From NCBI GenBank assembly GCA_002356635.1, contig CP023454.1, positions 1,054,001-1,118,000 on the forward strand: a stretch of DNA of 64,000 nucleotides, in the 5' to 3' direction. The position numbers and the translations under genes are program-made. This stretch comes from Rhodobacteraceae bacterium QY30. GTDB lineage: Bacteria > Pseudomonadota > Alphaproteobacteria > Rhodobacterales > Rhodobacteraceae. The stretch's first letter is position 1. Every line of letters starts with the position of its first letter. This document shows, one piece after another, positions 8,719-19,572 of the stretch. A model generated the notes under the pieces. That model had not been told where the DNA came from. It saw only the letters and a program-made list of their open reading frames with translations, and did not search any database.

Positions 8719-9975
8719 ATGACCGTCTCTGATCCCAAGGGCATCGACCCCTCCATGCTTGACCGTCTGGCCGAGGTTGCGGTCCGCGTCGGTCTGAACC
8801 TGCAACCGGGGCAGGATCTGGTGCTGACCGCGCCCGTCGCGGCGCTGCCTTTGGTGCGGCGCGTGGCGGCGGCGGCTTATCGGGCCGGTGCCGGGCTGGT
8901 GACGCCGATCCTTGCCGATGAAGAGGTGGCGCTAGCGCGCTACCGCAACGCGCGCGATGACAGCTTCGACCGTGCGCCGGGCTGGCTTTACCGCGGCATG
9001 GCCGAGGCTTACGCCGGCAATGCCGCCCGCATGGCCATCGTCGGCGAGAACCCCATGCTGCTGGCCGAACAGGACCCGGCCAAGGTCGCCCGCGCCGGGA
9101 AGGCCAATGCGCTGGCCTACAAGCCGGCGCTGGAGAAGATCTCGAACTTCGACATCAACTGGTCCATCGTCGCCTATCCCGGCGCAGCCTGGGCGCGGCA
9201 GGTCTTCCCCAATCTGCCCGAGGATGACGCGGTCGCGAAGCTTGCGCAGGCGATCTTTGCCGCCTCGCGGCTGGAAGGCGACGACCCCGTCGCGTCATGG
9301 ACCGCGCACAACGCCGCCTTGAAGGCCCGCACGGCCTGGCTGAACGATCAGCGGTTCGAGGCGCTGCATTTCACCGGTGCGGGGGCCGATCTGCTGGTGG
9401 GGCTGGCCGATGGCCATGAATGGCACGGCGGCGCGTCGACCGCGAAGAACGGCATTTCCTGCAACCCGAACATCCCCACTGAAGAGGTCTTCACGACGCC
9501 TCATGCGCAACGGGTCGAGGGTCGGGTGCGGGCCTCGAAGCCGCTCGCCCATCAGGGCAGCCTGATCGAGGGGATCGAGGTCCGCTTTGAAGGCGGCCGC
9601 ATCGTCGAGGCGAAGGCCGACCGCGGCGAGGCGGTTCTGCTGAAGCTGCTGGACAGCGATGAAGGCGCGCGTCGACTGGGCGAGGTGGCGCTGGTTCCAC
9701 ACCGTTCGCCGATCTCGGATACCGGGGTTCTGTTCTACAACACCCTTTTTGACGAAAACGCCGCCTGCCACATCGCGCTGGGCCAGTGCTATTCGAAATG
9801 CTTCCTTGATGGTGCAAGCCTGACGCCCGACCAGATCGCGGCGCAGGGCGGCAATTCCAGCCTGATCCATGTCGACTGGATGATCGGCGGACCCGACACC
9901 GACATCGACGGGGTAAAGCCCGATGGCACCCGCATACCCGTGTTCCGCAAGGGGGCCTGGGCCAAAGCGGTCTAA
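8719..9975 (+). CDS. M29 family aminopeptidase
   Basis: A metallo-aminopeptidase of the AmpS/AmpT/PepS family, 418 residues, intracellular. Recognisable are LHFTGAGADLLVGLADGHEW, the metal-ligand glutamate region NIPTEEVFTTPH, LGEVALV, and the histidine-bearing LFYNTLFDENAACHIALG near the C-terminus; these match the metal-binding and active-site stretches of the family. The ATG at 8719 has AAAGGA eight bases upstream. It follows the OYE gene by 88 bases and converges with the ABC permease gene, whose stop overlaps its end by four bases. Confidence 0.92.
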   Translation: MTVSDPKGIDPSMLDRLAEVAVRVGLNLQPGQDLVLTAPVAALPLVRRVAAAAYRAGAGLVTPILADEEVALARYRNARDDSFDRAPGWLYRGMAEAYAGNAARMAIVGENPMLLAEQDPAKVARAGKANALAYKPALEKISNFDINWSIVAYPGAAWARQVFPNLPEDDAVAKLAQAIFAASRLEGDDPVASWTAHNAALKARTAWLNDQRFEALHFTGAGADLLVGLADGHEWHGGASTAKNGISCNPNIPTEEVFTTPHAQRVEGRVRASKPLAHQGSLIEGIEVRFEGGRIVEAKADRGEAVLLKLLDSDEGARRLGEVALVPHRSPISDTGVLFYNTLFDENAACHIALGQCYSKCFLDGASLTPDQIAAQGGNSSLIHVDWMIGGPDTDIDGVKPDGTRIPVFRKGAWAKAV

Positions 9976-11090
9976 CGCAGGAAGGCGCGGAACCGCCACA
10001 GCGCCAGCCGGAACAGCACCGCGCCGATCGCTGCCAGCGCGGCAAGCTGCGGCCAGACCACGTCGATCCCCGCGCCGCGGAACAGCACGCCTTGCGAGAA
10101 CACGATGAAATGCGTGTTCGGCGCGGCCCACATAATGAAGCGGATGACGTCGGGCATGCTTTCCACCGGCGTCATCGCGCCCGACAGCACCTGCAATGGC
10201 AGAAGAACGAGGATCAGCAGCAGCCCGAACTGCGGCATGGATCCGGCCACGGTGGCCAGGAATATCCCGAGCGACGTGGTGGCGAACAGCATCAGCATCG
10301 TCCCGAACATGAACAGCGGCACCGATCCCGCCACCGGGACATGCAGGATGGCCTGCACCATGACCCCGATCGCAAAGCCTGACGCCACCAGCACCACGAG
10401 CCCCATCGACCAGATCTTTGACAGCATGATTTCGGTGGCGGTGACCGGCATGACCAGCAGGTGTTCGACCGTGCCGTGTTCCTTTTCGCGGATCAGCGCC
10501 GCGCCGGTCAGGATGATGGCCAGCATCGTCACGGACATGACCACATGCGTGACCGCGCCGAACCAGCCCGGGTCAAGTCGCTGGTTGTAGCGGGCGCGCA
10601 GGGCCAGATCGACAGGGGGGATGTCGCGGCCGCGGACCTTGTTCGCGAACTCGGCCACCTCGGCGTTGACGATCTGGTGGATGTAGCCCGTGCCGGTGAA
10701 GGCCTGGCTGACACGGGTGGCGTCCACATTCAGCTGCATCGTGGGATGCGCCCCGGCCAGCAGGTCGGCCTGAAAGCCCGACGGGATTTCCAGCGCGAAA
10801 GTATCCACCCCTGCATCCAGTCGCCGGTCCAGCTCGGGCGCGGAAATCGCGACGGGCGGGGTGAAATAGGGCGGCTGGAATGCCACGAACAGCCGCGCGG
10901 TCAGGGGAGAACGGTCTTCGTCCACGATGGCAATGGCGGCGCGGTTCAGCGATTCCGGCATGGCCTTGCTTTCGACATAGATGGCCAGCGTGAAGGAATA
11001 GACGATCAGCCCCAGCATCACCCAGTCGCGCGACAGGCCCCGAAGCTCTTTCAGGCCCAGCTGGAAGATGTTGCGCAGCGTCTCCTGCAT
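9972..11090 (-). CDS. ABC-2 type permease, YhhJ-like
   Basis: Membrane subunit of an export system, 372 residues. One N-terminal helix (about 25-40) is followed by a large periplasmic domain and then about five helices in the C-terminal half, with the ABC-2 motif LIREKEHGTVEHLLVMPVTATEIMLSKI. The length agrees with E. coli YhhJ (about 375). The gene lies four bases after the RbbA-like gene on the same strand and completes a three-gene operon with the HlyD-like protein. The substrate is unknown; family members are often annotated as multidrug or peptide exporters. Confidence 0.87.
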   Translation of the reverse strand: MQETLRNIFQLGLKELRGLSRDWVMLGLIVYSFTLAIYVESKAMPESLNRAAIAIVDEDRSPLTARLFVAFQPPYFTPPVAISAPELDRRLDAGVDTFALEIPSGFQADLLAGAHPTMQLNVDATRVSQAFTGTGYIHQIVNAEVAEFANKVRGRDIPPVDLALRARYNQRLDPGWFGAVTHVVMSVTMLAIILTGAALIREKEHGTVEHLLVMPVTATEIMLSKIWSMGLVVLVASGFAIGVMVQAILHVPVAGSVPLFMFGTMLMLFATTSLGIFLATVAGSMPQFGLLLILVLLPLQVLSGAMTPVESMPDVIRFIMWAAPNTHFIVFSQGVLFRGAGIDVVWPQLAALAAIGAVLFRLALWRFRAFLR

Positions 11091-11093
11091 CGG

Positions 11094-13838
11094 TCACCGC
11101 GCCTGTTTCTTCAAAAGCACCACGCCCATCGCCATCGTCACCGGGACAGCGATCAGCAGCGGCAGGAACGACCCGGACAGTTCCGAAAACCCCAGCGCCT
11201 TCGAGAAGGTGCCGCGGGTGATCGTCATGAAATGGCTGGTCGGATAGACCGTGCCGATAAGGCGCGCCGCGCCCTGAAGCGTCGAGACGGGGTCGATCAT
11301 GCCGCCGAACTGCAGGGCGGGCATCAGGGTCAGCAGGGTTGTGCCGAAGATCGCCGCGATCTGGCTGGAAATGAAGGATGAAATCGTCAGCCCAAGGCCC
11401 GTGGCGATGACCGAATAGAGGACCGCGCCTGCGGCCAGCGCAAGGAAACTGCCGGTGAAGGGAACGCCGAACAGCCAGATCGCCGCAAAGACCATCATCA
11501 GGAAGTTGATCAGCGCCAGACCCAGATAAGGCAACTGCTTGCCGATCAGGAACTCGGACCGACGTGTCGGCGTGACGTAAAGGTTCACGATGGACCCCAG
11601 TTCCTTCTCGCGCACCACCGAAAGCGCGGTCAGCATCGCGGGGATCATCAGCAACAGAAGCGGGATCACTGCCGGGACCATGGACACCAGACTTTTGACG
11701 TTGGGGTTGTAGCGGTACCGTGTCTCCAGCGTGAAAAGCCCTGTCGCGGCTGCATCTCCATGCAGCGCGCGGGCCTCTCGCGCAAGCCAGGTGGCGTGCA
11801 TCCCCTGCACATAACCCTGCGCAATCTCGGCCCGGCTGGGGTTCGCGCCGTCGATCCAGGCCCCGATCTCGACCGGCGTGCCGCGCGCCACGTCCCGCGC
11901 AAAGTCCGGCGGGATCTCGATGGCCAGCGCCAGTTTGCCCGACTGCATGCGGGCATCCATGTCGTCATAGCCGGCTAGCGGCGGCCCTTCGGTGAAATAG
12001 CGCGACCCCGAGATGTCCAGAGTATAGTTGCGCGACAGGGTGGTCTGGTCACGGTCAAGGACGGCGAAACTCAGATCCTCGACATCCATGTTGATGCCGT
12101 AGCCCAGGACGAACATCAGGATCAGCGACCCCATCAGCGCCAGCGCCGCCCGGATAGGATCGCGGCGCAGTTGCAGCGCCTCGAGTCGCGAAAAGCTGAT
12201 CATCCGGCGCAGGCTGAAGCCTGACCGGGACGGACGGGACGGAGGCAGGGCAGCCGGCCGGGGGGTATCTGCGCCCGGCGCCCCGGTGTCGATTGCATCG
12301 CGAAGATAGGCCACGAAGGCATCGTCCAGCGTGTCGACCCCCTTGGCACGGATGATGTTTGCCGCCGTATCCGACACCAGAACCCGGCCCGCGTGCATCA
12401 GAGAGATGCGGTCGCAGAGCATGGCCTCGTTCATGAAGTGGGTCGAAACGAAGATCGTTACTTCGTGGTTGCGCGACAGGTCCGACAGGATCTGCCAGAA
12501 GGCATCGCGCGCCACCGGATCGACGCCCGACGTGGGTTCGTCCAGGATCAGGATTTCCGGCCCGTGGATCATCGCCACCGCCAGCGACAGCCGCTGCCGC
12601 ATCCCCAGCGGCAGGCCCCCCGGCAGCAGGTCCAGCACCGGAAGCAGCTGGAAGTCCTGCGCCATCGCCGCGATCCTGGCGGGAATGATGTCGGGCTCTA
12701 TCCCGAACAGGCGCGCGTGCAGGTCAAGGTTCTGGCGCAGCGTCAGTTCGGCGTAGAGGGAAAAGGACTGTGACATGAATCCGACCCGCCGGCGCACGTC
12801 CATGTCGCGGGCATCGACGGGTGTGCCGAACAGCCGCGCCGTGCCTTCGGTGGGTTCCAGCAGGCCGGTCAGCATCTTCATCGTCGTGGTCTTGCCGCAG
12901 CCGTTCGAGCCGAGGAAGCCGAAGATCTCGCCCTTGCGAATGCGGAAGGAGACATGATCGACGGCAGGGAATCCGTCGAACGTCTTGCTCAGGGCTTCGG
13001 CCTCGATCGCGGGGGGCTCGGCCGGATCGAAGTCGCGCGGGGGGATGACGACGCGGCTGTGGCCCGCGCGTTCCGTCCCCGGCAGAAGGGCGATGAAGGC
13101 GTCGTCCAGGGTCGCCGTGGCGGTGCGCGACAGCATCTCGGCCGGGGTGCCCGTGGCCAGGACCGTGCCGGCGTGCATCGCGGCCAGCCAGTCGAACCGG
13201 GCCGCTTCCTCCATGTAGGCGGTGGCCACGATCACGCTCATGCCCGGGCGTTCGGCGCGGATGTCGGCGATCAGATCCCAGAACTGCCGCCGCGACAGGG
13301 GATCGACGCCGGTGGTCGGTTCATCCAGGATCAGAAGGTCCGGGTCGTGGATCAGTGCGCAGCACAGGCCCAGTTTCTGCTTCATGCCGCCCGAAAGCTT
13401 CGCGGCCGGGCGGTCTGCGAAGGCCGCCATTCCCGTCCTGTCCAGAAGCGTGGCGATACGGGCGGCCCGTTCAGCCGGGCCCTGGCCGAACAGGCGGCCG
13501 AAGAAGTCGATGTTTTCAAAGACTGACAGCGTCGGGTAAAGGTTCCGCCCCAGTCCCTGCGGCATGAAGGCGATGCGCGGGCAGGTGCGCGCGCGATGCC
13601 GGGAGGACCGCATCGAACCGCCGAGCACCGTCACCTCGCCCTTCTGGATCGCCCGGGCGCCGGCCAGCAGCGACAGAAGGCTGGATTTTCCCACCCCGTC
13701 CGGCCCGATCAGCCCGACCATGATCCCGGCCGGTACATCCAGCGTCAGGTCCGCCAGCGCGCGTGTCCGGCGGTAGGACAGCGAAACACCCCGCACCCGT
13801 GCGACCAGTTGGGGCAGAGGCAAGGCGCCGTCCATCAC
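11094..13838 (-). CDS. RbbA-like fusion: two ABC ATPases plus ABC-2 permease
   Basis: A 914-residue three-part protein, close in length to E. coli RbbA (911). The first ATPase has Walker [10 protein letters not shown] at about 45-53, [11 protein letters not shown] and [12 protein letters not shown]. The second has [14 protein letters not shown] at about 310 and [12 protein letters not shown]. The C-terminal third is an ABC-2 permease with [30 protein letters not shown] and about six helices. RbbA was described as a ribosome-associated ATPase, but this operon context with a HlyD protein and a second permease points to export. The start overlaps the HlyD-like stop by four bases, so translation is coupled. 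Confidence 0.9.
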   Translation of the reverse strand: MMDGALPLPQLVARVRGVSLSYRRTRALADLTLDVPAGIMVGLIGPDGVGKSSLLSLLAGARAIQKGEVTVLGGSMRSSRHRARTCPRIAFMPQGLGRNLYPTLSVFENIDFFGRLFGQGPAERAARIATLLDRTGMAAFADRPAAKLSGGMKQKLGLCCALIHDPDLLILDEPTTGVDPLSRRQFWDLIADIRAERPGMSVIVATAYMEEAARFDWLAAMHAGTVLATGTPAEMLSRTATATLDDAFIALLPGTERAGHSRVVIPPRDFDPAEPPAIEAEALSKTFDGFPAVDHVSFRIRKGEIFGFLGSNGCGKTTTMKMLTGLLEPTEGTARLFGTPVDARDMDVRRRVGFMSQSFSLYAELTLRQNLDLHARLFGIEPDIIPARIAAMAQDFQLLPVLDLLPGGLPLGMRQRLSLAVAMIHGPEILILDEPTSGVDPVARDAFWQILSDLSRNHEVTIFVSTHFMNEAMLCDRISLMHAGRVLVSDTAANIIRAKGVDTLDDAFVAYLRDAIDTGAPGADTPRPAALPPSRPSRSGFSLRRMISFSRLEALQLRRDPIRAALALMGSLILMFVLGYGINMDVEDLSFAVLDRDQTTLSRNYTLDISGSRYFTEGPPLAGYDDMDARMQSGKLALAIEIPPDFARDVARGTPVEIGAWIDGANPSRAEIAQGYVQGMHATWLAREARALHGDAAATGLFTLETRYRYNPNVKSLVSMVPAVIPLLLLMIPAMLTALSVVREKELGSIVNLYVTPTRRSEFLIGKQLPYLGLALINFLMMVFAAIWLFGVPFTGSFLALAAGAVLYSVIATGLGLTISSFISSQIAAIFGTTLLTLMPALQFGGMIDPVSTLQGAARLIGTVYPTSHFMTITRGTFSKALGFSELSGSFLPLLIAVPVTMAMGVVLLKKQAR

Positions 13839-14902
13839 TGGGCGACCTTCGCAAGGCCGGGGGGCCAGTCCACCTTGGGATCGATCTTCAGATAGGCCGT
13901 GCCGGGCAGGCCGGTCTTGACGTAGTCGATGTACTTTTCCAGAAGCGCGGGCCGGACCTGCGCCTTGACGCGGAACATCAGTTTTTCACGCTCGGCCGTG
14001 GTTTCCACGGTCTTCGGGGTGAACTGCGCCACGTCCGCGACATAGGAAACGGCAGCGGGGATGGCGATATCGGGCGCGGCATCCAGGACCAGACGCACCT
14101 CTTGTCCGATGCGGACGCGGCCCGCCTGCGAGGTGGGCAGGAAGAAGGTCATGTAGACATCGTCCAGCGCCACGATGTTCAGGATCCGCCCGCCGGGCGC
14201 CACGACCTCTCCGACCTGGGCGATCTGGTACTGGACACGGCCCGCGCGGGGGGCACGCAGGCTGCTGTCGCGGATGGCGGTGGTGACGGCGTCGATGGCG
14301 GCGGCGGCGGCGTCGACGGCCGCCTCGGCATCGACCACCCGCGCCTTGGCCGCGCCGATCCCCGCATCGGCGGCAGCAAGCGAGGCCTGCGCCAGCGCAA
14401 GCCCGGCCCGCGCCTGCCGTTCATGGGCGCGGTCGTCCTCGAGCAGCTGCTGCGAAACGGTGGCGGATTTCGACAACTGTTCCGACCGGGCCAGCCGCAG
14501 CCGCGCGGCATCGGCCACGGCCTGGGCCTGTTCCACCTGTGCTTCGGCCGCCGCGCGCTGGGCGGTGGCCTGTGCCACGCCGCTTTGTGCCGTCTCGACC
14601 CCGATCCTGGCGCGGCGCAGCGCGGCGTCCGCCTGCCGCTTTTGCGCCTTCAGCTGTTCGGTATCCATCTCGACCAGTACATCGCCCGCCCGCACCGTCT
14701 GGCCTTCCCGCGCCAGGATCGCGGTGATGCGTCCGCCCGACAGCGCGGCGACATCGACCTCGGTCGCCTCGATCCGGCCATTGCCCGAGGCGATGCCGGC
14801 GGGCAGGTCGGCCGACCGGGCCTTCTGCCAGAAGGCGTAGATTGCCGCGGCCAGGGCGGCCACGATCGCAAGGGAAAGGGCGGTCCGCGCAAGACGGGTC
14901 AT
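13835..14902 (-). CDS. HlyD-family membrane fusion protein, YhiI-like
   Basis: Periplasmic adaptor of an exporter, 355 residues, the same length as E. coli YhiI. A signal anchor at about 6-24 is followed by a biotinyl-lipoyl-like segment, then a long Ala/Gln-rich coiled coil (roughly 85-215), then the second lipoyl half ([23 protein letters not shown]) and a beta-barrel. It is the first gene of the operon with the RbbA-like ATPase and the YhhJ-like permease. No outer-membrane TolC partner is encoded nearby. Confidence 0.88.
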   Translation of the reverse strand: MTRLARTALSLAIVAALAAAIYAFWQKARSADLPAGIASGNGRIEATEVDVAALSGGRITAILAREGQTVRAGDVLVEMDTEQLKAQKRQADAALRRARIGVETAQSGVAQATAQRAAAEAQVEQAQAVADAARLRLARSEQLSKSATVSQQLLEDDRAHERQARAGLALAQASLAAADAGIGAAKARVVDAEAAVDAAAAAIDAVTTAIRDSSLRAPRAGRVQYQIAQVGEVVAPGGRILNIVALDDVYMTFFLPTSQAGRVRIGQEVRLVLDAAPDIAIPAAVSYVADVAQFTPKTVETTAEREKLMFRVKAQVRPALLEKYIDYVKTGLPGTAYLKIDPKVDWPPGLAKVAQ

Positions 14903-15004
14903 GGGAAGGGGCCTTCGGCTGGTCCAGGGTCCGCGCGCACCATATCCCCGGCAGGGCGGCTTGCGAAAGCAAAAGCCTGGACCCGGCCGCGCGGCGCCGC
15001 AGCG

Positions 15005-16336
15005 TCAGAAGCCGCTGATCAGTTCGATCTTCGATCCGTCGCTGAAGCGGTTGAAGCGGAAGGCGGTCGGGTCGACCAGGGGCGTGCGGTTCAGGACCAG
15101 ATCGGCCATCAGCCGACCGGCCGCCGGGCCGATCCCGAAACCGTGGCCCGAAAAGCCCGAGGCAAGGTAGAAGCCCGGCACCTTGTCGACCGCCGAGATC
15201 ACTGGCACCGCATCGGGGGATACGTCGATATATCCCGCCCAGCGTTGCGCGATTTCAGCGCGCGCCAGCGCCGGGAAGGCACGAATCGCAGCAGTCATCG
15301 CGCGGTTCGACAGCGTTTGGTTCGGCACCGGGTCCAGGACGCGGTGGTATTCAAAAGGGCTCGGTTCCTCCAGCGACCATCGGGTCGGGATGCGGGCTTC
15401 GTCCAGGAAGCGCAGCCCGAAGCGGAAATTGAGCGACCGCCATTCCTTCCGAAGCGCCGGCAGGAAGGCGCGGGCATAGCGGAAGGACGCGGGCACGATG
15501 CTGACCACGTTTTCATGGCCAGAGGCGATGGTATAGCCGCCGTCCTGCCGTTTACGGATGGCGAAATCGCTGTGCCAGATCGCCTGTTCCGGCCCACCCT
15601 CGACGGGCTTTGTCCGCAGGACCGAATTCATCACCTTCAGCTGCGGAAAGTCGATGCCTGCGTTCCCGGCAAAAAGGTTCGACCAGGCGCCGCCCGCCAG
15701 AACGACCGCGCGGCAGCGGATCGGACCGCGTTCGGTGATGACACCGCTGATCTTGCCGGCTTCGGTTTCAAAGCCGCGCACGGCGCATTCGGTGAGCACA
15801 TGCGCACCCCGGTCGCGGGCGGCCTCGGCTATGGCGGGGGCGGCCTTCTGCGGCTCCGCCCGCCCATCGGCGCCGGTATAAAGAGCGCCCTTCAGATCCA
15901 GCGTGGAACCGGGGAACATTGCCTTGAACTCCCGCCCCGAAATCATCCGGCTTTCGACCTGATAGCCTTCCAGGTTCCGATTCCAGCGTTCGTGCTGGGC
16001 ATATTGTTCATCAGTCCCGCAGGTGAAGATGATCCCCGCGCGACGATAGCCGGTGTCGCGCCCGATTCGGGTATCGAGCCCCTGCCAGATCCGCAGCGCC
16101 TCGGCCATCAAGGGCACCTCGCGCGGGTCGCGGCGCGAGATGCGGACCCAGCCCCAGTTGCGGCTGGATTGTTCCTTGCCGATGCCGCCCTTTTCACACA
16201 GGGCGACCCGCAGGCCGCTGTCGACCAGTTCCAGCGCAGTCGAACAACCGATGATTCCGCCGCCGATCACCACCACGTCCACCTCGGCGGGCAGATCGGC
16301 ATCGCCGTGGACGGGAACGACATAGGGGCCGGGCAT
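15005..16336 (-). CDS. FAD-dependent oxidoreductase (DAO family)
   Basis: A 443-residue flavoprotein of the D-amino-acid oxidase/GlpD-type superfamily. The FAD-binding Rossmann fold is at about 20-50 (VVVIGGGIIGCSTALELVDSG...CEKG), followed by GKEQSSRNWGWVR, where the second FAD contact lies. The C-terminal YLASGFSGHGFGIGPAAGRLMADLV is the typical closing FAD motif. It may oxidise an amine or amino acid; the substrate cannot be read from the sequence. It stands alone on the minus strand, 102 bases from the export operon. Confidence 0.85.
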   Translation of the reverse strand: MPGPYVVPVHGDADLPAEVDVVVIGGGIIGCSTALELVDSGLRVALCEKGGIGKEQSSRNWGWVRISRRDPREVPLMAEALRIWQGLDTRIGRDTGYRRAGIIFTCGTDEQYAQHERWNRNLEGYQVESRMISGREFKAMFPGSTLDLKGALYTGADGRAEPQKAAPAIAEAARDRGAHVLTECAVRGFETEAGKISGVITERGPIRCRAVVLAGGAWSNLFAGNAGIDFPQLKVMNSVLRTKPVEGGPEQAIWHSDFAIRKRQDGGYTIASGHENVVSIVPASFRYARAFLPALRKEWRSLNFRFGLRFLDEARIPTRWSLEEPSPFEYHRVLDPVPNQTLSNRAMTAAIRAFPALARAEIAQRWAGYIDVSPDAVPVISAVDKVPGFYLASGFSGHGFGIGPAAGRLMADLVLNRTPLVDPTAFRFNRFSDGSKIELISGF

Positions 16337-16400
16337 CTGCTGTCTCCTTCGCGGCTGTCCTGCACAAAGACGGCAAAGCCGGGATCGCCGTCAAGGGCGG

Positions 16401-17153
16401 CTACGCCTCGCGCCGCAGGATCAGCGAAGGCAGCGACAGCGCCAGCAGCAGCACCGCCAGCGGCAGCGAGAAGAAGAACCCCATCTGGCCATAGCCGACG
16501 GCCCCGACGACACCGCCCGCCAGGAAGGAACCGACCAGCCGCAGGAGGATCCCGAGTTTCTGCAAACCCGCGCGCGCCGGCACCCGGCCTTGGGCCAGAC
16601 CGAAGGCCGCCCGGCCCAGCTCGATGCCGATGTCGGTAATCATCCCCGTTACATGGGTGGTGCGGATGCGCGCGCCCGAGATCTTGGTGATCGTGGCATT
16701 CTGCATTCCCATGATGAAGCACAGGCAGGACAGCGCGAACAGCCGACCCGCTTCGCTGGTGAAGATCCCGCCCCAGGCAAAGCAGACCATGAACACACCC
16801 TGCACCGCCAGCGGCAGGGCATATTGCTGCCGTCCGTCATGCAGGCGCACCCAGTTGATCAGCACCGTGCTGAACCCCGCGCCCGAGACGAAGGCGCCGA
16901 TGGCCAGCAATCCCCCGAAGGCCAGCCGCAGGTTCCAAAGAGCCAGGTTGTCGGCCAGTTGCGACAGATAACCGGTCATGTGCGAGGTATATTGCCCCAG
17001 CGCAAAGAACCCGCCCGCGTTGGCGGCCCCGGCGATCGCGGCCAGCAGGGTGGCCAGCACCAGATCGTTGCCGCTTGACCGGTGGTGGCCCACCAGCGCA
17101 CGGGCCGATGCAAGCGGCCTGCGGATGTGCCTGCGCTGGATGCGTTTGCTCAT
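16401..17153 (-). CDS. YoaK family (DUF1275) membrane protein
   Basis: A 250-residue integral membrane protein of the DUF1275/YoaK family. After a basic N-terminus come six or so helices, with the family signatures GGFFALGQYTSHMTGYLSQLADNLA, then FIMGMQNATITKISGARIRTTHVTGMITDIGIELG. The MQNA...TTHVTG region is the best diagnostic. Function is uncertain; some relatives are annotated as transporters. It ends with a basic tail after the last helix. Confidence 0.85.
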   Translation of the reverse strand: MSKRIQRRHIRRPLASARALVGHHRSSGNDLVLATLLAAIAGAANAGGFFALGQYTSHMTGYLSQLADNLALWNLRLAFGGLLAIGAFVSGAGFSTVLINWVRLHDGRQQYALPLAVQGVFMVCFAWGGIFTSEAGRLFALSCLCFIMGMQNATITKISGARIRTTHVTGMITDIGIELGRAAFGLAQGRVPARAGLQKLGILLRLVGSFLAGGVVGAVGYGQMGFFFSLPLAVLLLALSLPSLILRREA

Positions 17154-17514
17154 TCAGGGATTCCGGGCAGGGGGAATCGGATCGGCGCGGGCGGCGCCGG
17201 GGCCGCGAGCGTTGACGAAAGATATGGGCGATGGCACAGGGGAAAGGCAACCGGCAGCGTGGCCGTCTGCTGCGACAAAAGGGCCTGCTTTGCGGGACAA
17301 GTGCCCCAGCAAGGAACGCGCACCATTTCGCCGACCGGCGCCCGGCGGCCGACGCGCAGGTGCATAAGAACCTTGATTTGCGCCCCCAAGGCCCCGATAT
17401 TGCTGGCGCGACGTTATCTCTTCGACCCTACTGCCTTCGGGCGCGGATATTCGAGCGATCCAACAGCGCCGGGCCGCCGCAATTCCGCGGGCGGCAGATG
17501 AAGGAGTAGTCACC
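17154..17514. other. 361-base spacer with cold-shock leader
   Basis: No convincing gene is present between the YoaK gene and the cold-shock gene; the short open frames here lack ribosome sites and family resemblance. The right third contains a promoter (17373-17401) and an approximately 107-base 5' leader for the downstream cold-shock gene. The left part presumably carries the YoaK promoter, which I could not place. Confidence 0.5.
17373..17401 (+). promoter_or_regulatory. Sigma-70-like promoter of the cold-shock gene
   Basis: TTGATT at 17373-17378 and GATATT at 17396-17401, separated by exactly 17 bases, form a plausible housekeeping promoter. Transcription would begin near 17408 and give a leader of roughly 107 bases before the ATG, the kind of long leader that folds in a temperature-dependent way in other csp genes. 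Predicted by eye only. Confidence 0.45.
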
Positions 17515-17721
17515 ATGGCCAACGGCTCGGTGAAATGGTTCAACGCCACCAAGGGTTATGGCTTCATTGCCCCCGAAGGCGGTTCCAAGGACGTGTTCGT
17601 GCACATCACGGCGCTGGAACGCGCTGGCCTGCGCGAACTGAAGGACGGCCAGAAGGTCACCTTCGACATCGAAACCAGCCGGGACGGCCGCGAAAGCGCC
17701 GTGAACATCAAGCTGGCCTGA
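17515..17721 (+). CDS. Cold-shock domain protein (CspA family)
   Basis: A 68-residue OB-fold RNA chaperone that binds single-stranded nucleic acid. Both RNA-binding motifs are present: RNP1-type KGYGFI at about 16-21 and RNP2-type VFVHIT at about 31-36, after the family opening [20 protein letters not shown] lies nine bases before the ATG. It is monocistronic, with its own leader and a strong terminator. Which csp paralog it is, and whether it is cold-inducible, cannot be told from sequence. Confidence 0.95.
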   Translation: MANGSVKWFNATKGYGFIAPEGGSKDVFVHITALERAGLRELKDGQKVTFDIETSRDGRESAVNIKLA

Positions 17722-17746
17722 ACTTTTCGTTCAGGATGCATCGGGA

Positions 17747-17780
17747 ACGGGCAGGACGCAGGTCCTGCCCGTTTTCTTTT
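17747..17780 (+). terminator. Terminator of the cold-shock gene
   Basis: A perfect 11-bp stem, ACGGGCAGGAC / GTCCTGCCCGT, with loop GCAG is followed by TTTTCTTTT. It lies 26 bases after the cold-shock stop codon. Confidence 0.9.
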
Positions 17781-17884
17781 GTCGGCCCGCGTCTCGGATG
17801 TTGACTGAAAAGAAAAACTATTTAACAAAAGGAATAAACCCGAAACGACTTTCAGCAGGCCGCGGGTGCCAGGGAGATACGAAC

Positions 17885-19561
17885 ATGAGCGTCAAGACGG
17901 ACATCGAGATTGCGCGGGAAGCGAAGAAGCGTCCGATTCAGGAGATTGGGGCGCGGCTTGGGATCGAGGCGGAGCATCTTCTGCCCTACGGTCATGACAA
18001 GGCGAAGGTGAGCCAGGAGTTCATCAAGTCGCTTTCGGGTCGGCCGGATGGCAAGCTGGTGCTGGTGACGGCGATCAACCCGACGCCGGCGGGGGAGGGC
18101 AAGACGACGACGACGGTGGGTCTGGGCGACGGGCTGAACCGGATCGGCAAGAAGGCGGTGATCTGCATCCGCGAGGCGAGCCTGGGGCCGAACTTCGGGA
18201 TGAAGGGCGGGGCGGCGGGCGGCGGCTATGCCCAGGTCGTGCCGATGGAAGAGATGAACCTGCATTTCACCGGCGACTTCCACGCGATCACCTCGGCGCA
18301 CAATCTTCTGTCGGCGATGATCGACAACCACATCTACTGGGGCAACCAGCTGGACATCGACGCGCGCCGGGTGGTGTGGCGTCGGGTGATGGACATGAAC
18401 GACCGGGCGCTGCGCGACATCGTGGTGAACCTGGGCGGGGTGGCGAACGGCTTCCCGCGCCAGACCGGGTTCGACATCACGGTGGCGTCGGAAGTGATGG
18501 CGATCCTGTGTCTGTCCAATGACCTCGATGACCTGCAAAAGCGCCTGGGCGACATCGTCGTGGCCTATACGCGGTCGAAGGCGCCGGTCTATGCCCGCGA
18601 CCTGAAGGCCGACGGGGCGATGACCGTGCTTCTGAAGGACGCGATGCAGCCGAACCTGGTGCAGACGCTGGAGAACAACCCGGCCTTCGTGCATGGCGGG
18701 CCCTTTGCCAACATCGCGCATGGCTGCAACTCGGTCATCGCGACGAAGACGGCGCTGAAGCTGGGCGAGTATGTCGTGACGGAAGCGGGCTTCGGGGCTG
18801 ATCTGGGCGCCGAGAAGTTCTTCGACATCAAGTGCCGCAAGGCCGGGCTGAAGCCTTCGGCGGCGGTGATCGTCGCGACGGTGCGGGCGATGAAGATGAA
18901 CGGCGGCGTGGCTAAGGCCGATCTGGGCGCCGAGAACGTGGAAGCGGTGCAGAAGGGCTGCCCGAACCTGGGCCGGCACATCGCCAACGTCAAATCCTTT
19001 GGCGTGCCGGTGGTTGTGGCGATCAACCACTTCTATTCCGACACGGATGCCGAGATCGCGGCAGTGAAGGCCTATGTGGCCGAGCAGGGTGCGGAAGCGA
19101 TCCTGTGCAAGCACTGGGCGCAGGGCTCGGCCGGGATCGAGGATCTGGCCCGCAAGGTGGTGCAGCTGGCGGAATCGGGCGTATCGGAATTCGCGCCGCT
19201 TTATCCCGATGACATGGGCCTGTTCCAGAAGGTCGAGACCATCGCCAAGCGGATCTACCACGCCGATGCGGTGATCGCCGACAAGTCGATCCGCGACCAG
19301 CTGAAGGCCTGGGAGGCGGCGGGCTATGGCCATCTGCCGATTTGCATGGCCAAGACCCAGTACAGCTTCACCACCGATCCGAACGTCCGCGGCGCACCGA
19401 CGGGCCACACGGTTCCGGTGCGCGAGGTGCGGCTGTCGGCGGGGGCAGGCTTCATCGTGGTGATCTGCGGTGAGATCATGACGATGCCGGGCCTGCCGAA
19501 GGTGCCCTCGGCCGAGGTGATCCGCCTGAACGAAGCGGGTCATGTCGAGGGCCTGTTCTGA
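17885..19561 (+). CDS. fhs: Formate--tetrahydrofolate ligase
   Basis: ATP-dependent ligase making 10-formyl-THF from formate and THF; 558 residues, the usual size. Near the N-terminus is the P-loop [22 protein letters not shown], then [23 protein letters not shown], an fhs signature. The start [10 protein letters not shown] at 17885 follows AGGGAG; an in-frame ATG at 17798 lies inside the AT-rich upstream region and is less likely. It heads a one-carbon operon with two folD-type genes, in which dehydrogenase, cyclohydrolase and ligase together interconvert C1-THF forms. Confidence 0.96.
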   Translation: MSVKTDIEIAREAKKRPIQEIGARLGIEAEHLLPYGHDKAKVSQEFIKSLSGRPDGKLVLVTAINPTPAGEGKTTTTVGLGDGLNRIGKKAVICIREASLGPNFGMKGGAAGGGYAQVVPMEEMNLHFTGDFHAITSAHNLLSAMIDNHIYWGNQLDIDARRVVWRRVMDMNDRALRDIVVNLGGVANGFPRQTGFDITVASEVMAILCLSNDLDDLQKRLGDIVVAYTRSKAPVYARDLKADGAMTVLLKDAMQPNLVQTLENNPAFVHGGPFANIAHGCNSVIATKTALKLGEYVVTEAGFGADLGAEKFFDIKCRKAGLKPSAAVIVATVRAMKMNGGVAKADLGAENVEAVQKGCPNLGRHIANVKSFGVPVVVAINHFYSDTDAEIAAVKAYVAEQGAEAILCKHWAQGSAGIEDLARKVVQLAESGVSEFAPLYPDDMGLFQKVETIAKRIYHADAVIADKSIRDQLKAWEAAGYGHLPICMAKTQYSFTTDPNVRGAPTGHTVPVREVRLSAGAGFIVVICGEIMTMPGLPKVPSAEVIRLNEAGHVEGLF

Positions 19562-19572
19562 GCGGACGGAGG

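Noticed and set aside
13763-16639. Plus-strand frame of 958 residues
   Set aside because: It covers HlyD-like and FAD-oxidoreductase genes on the other strand and has no domain resemblance.
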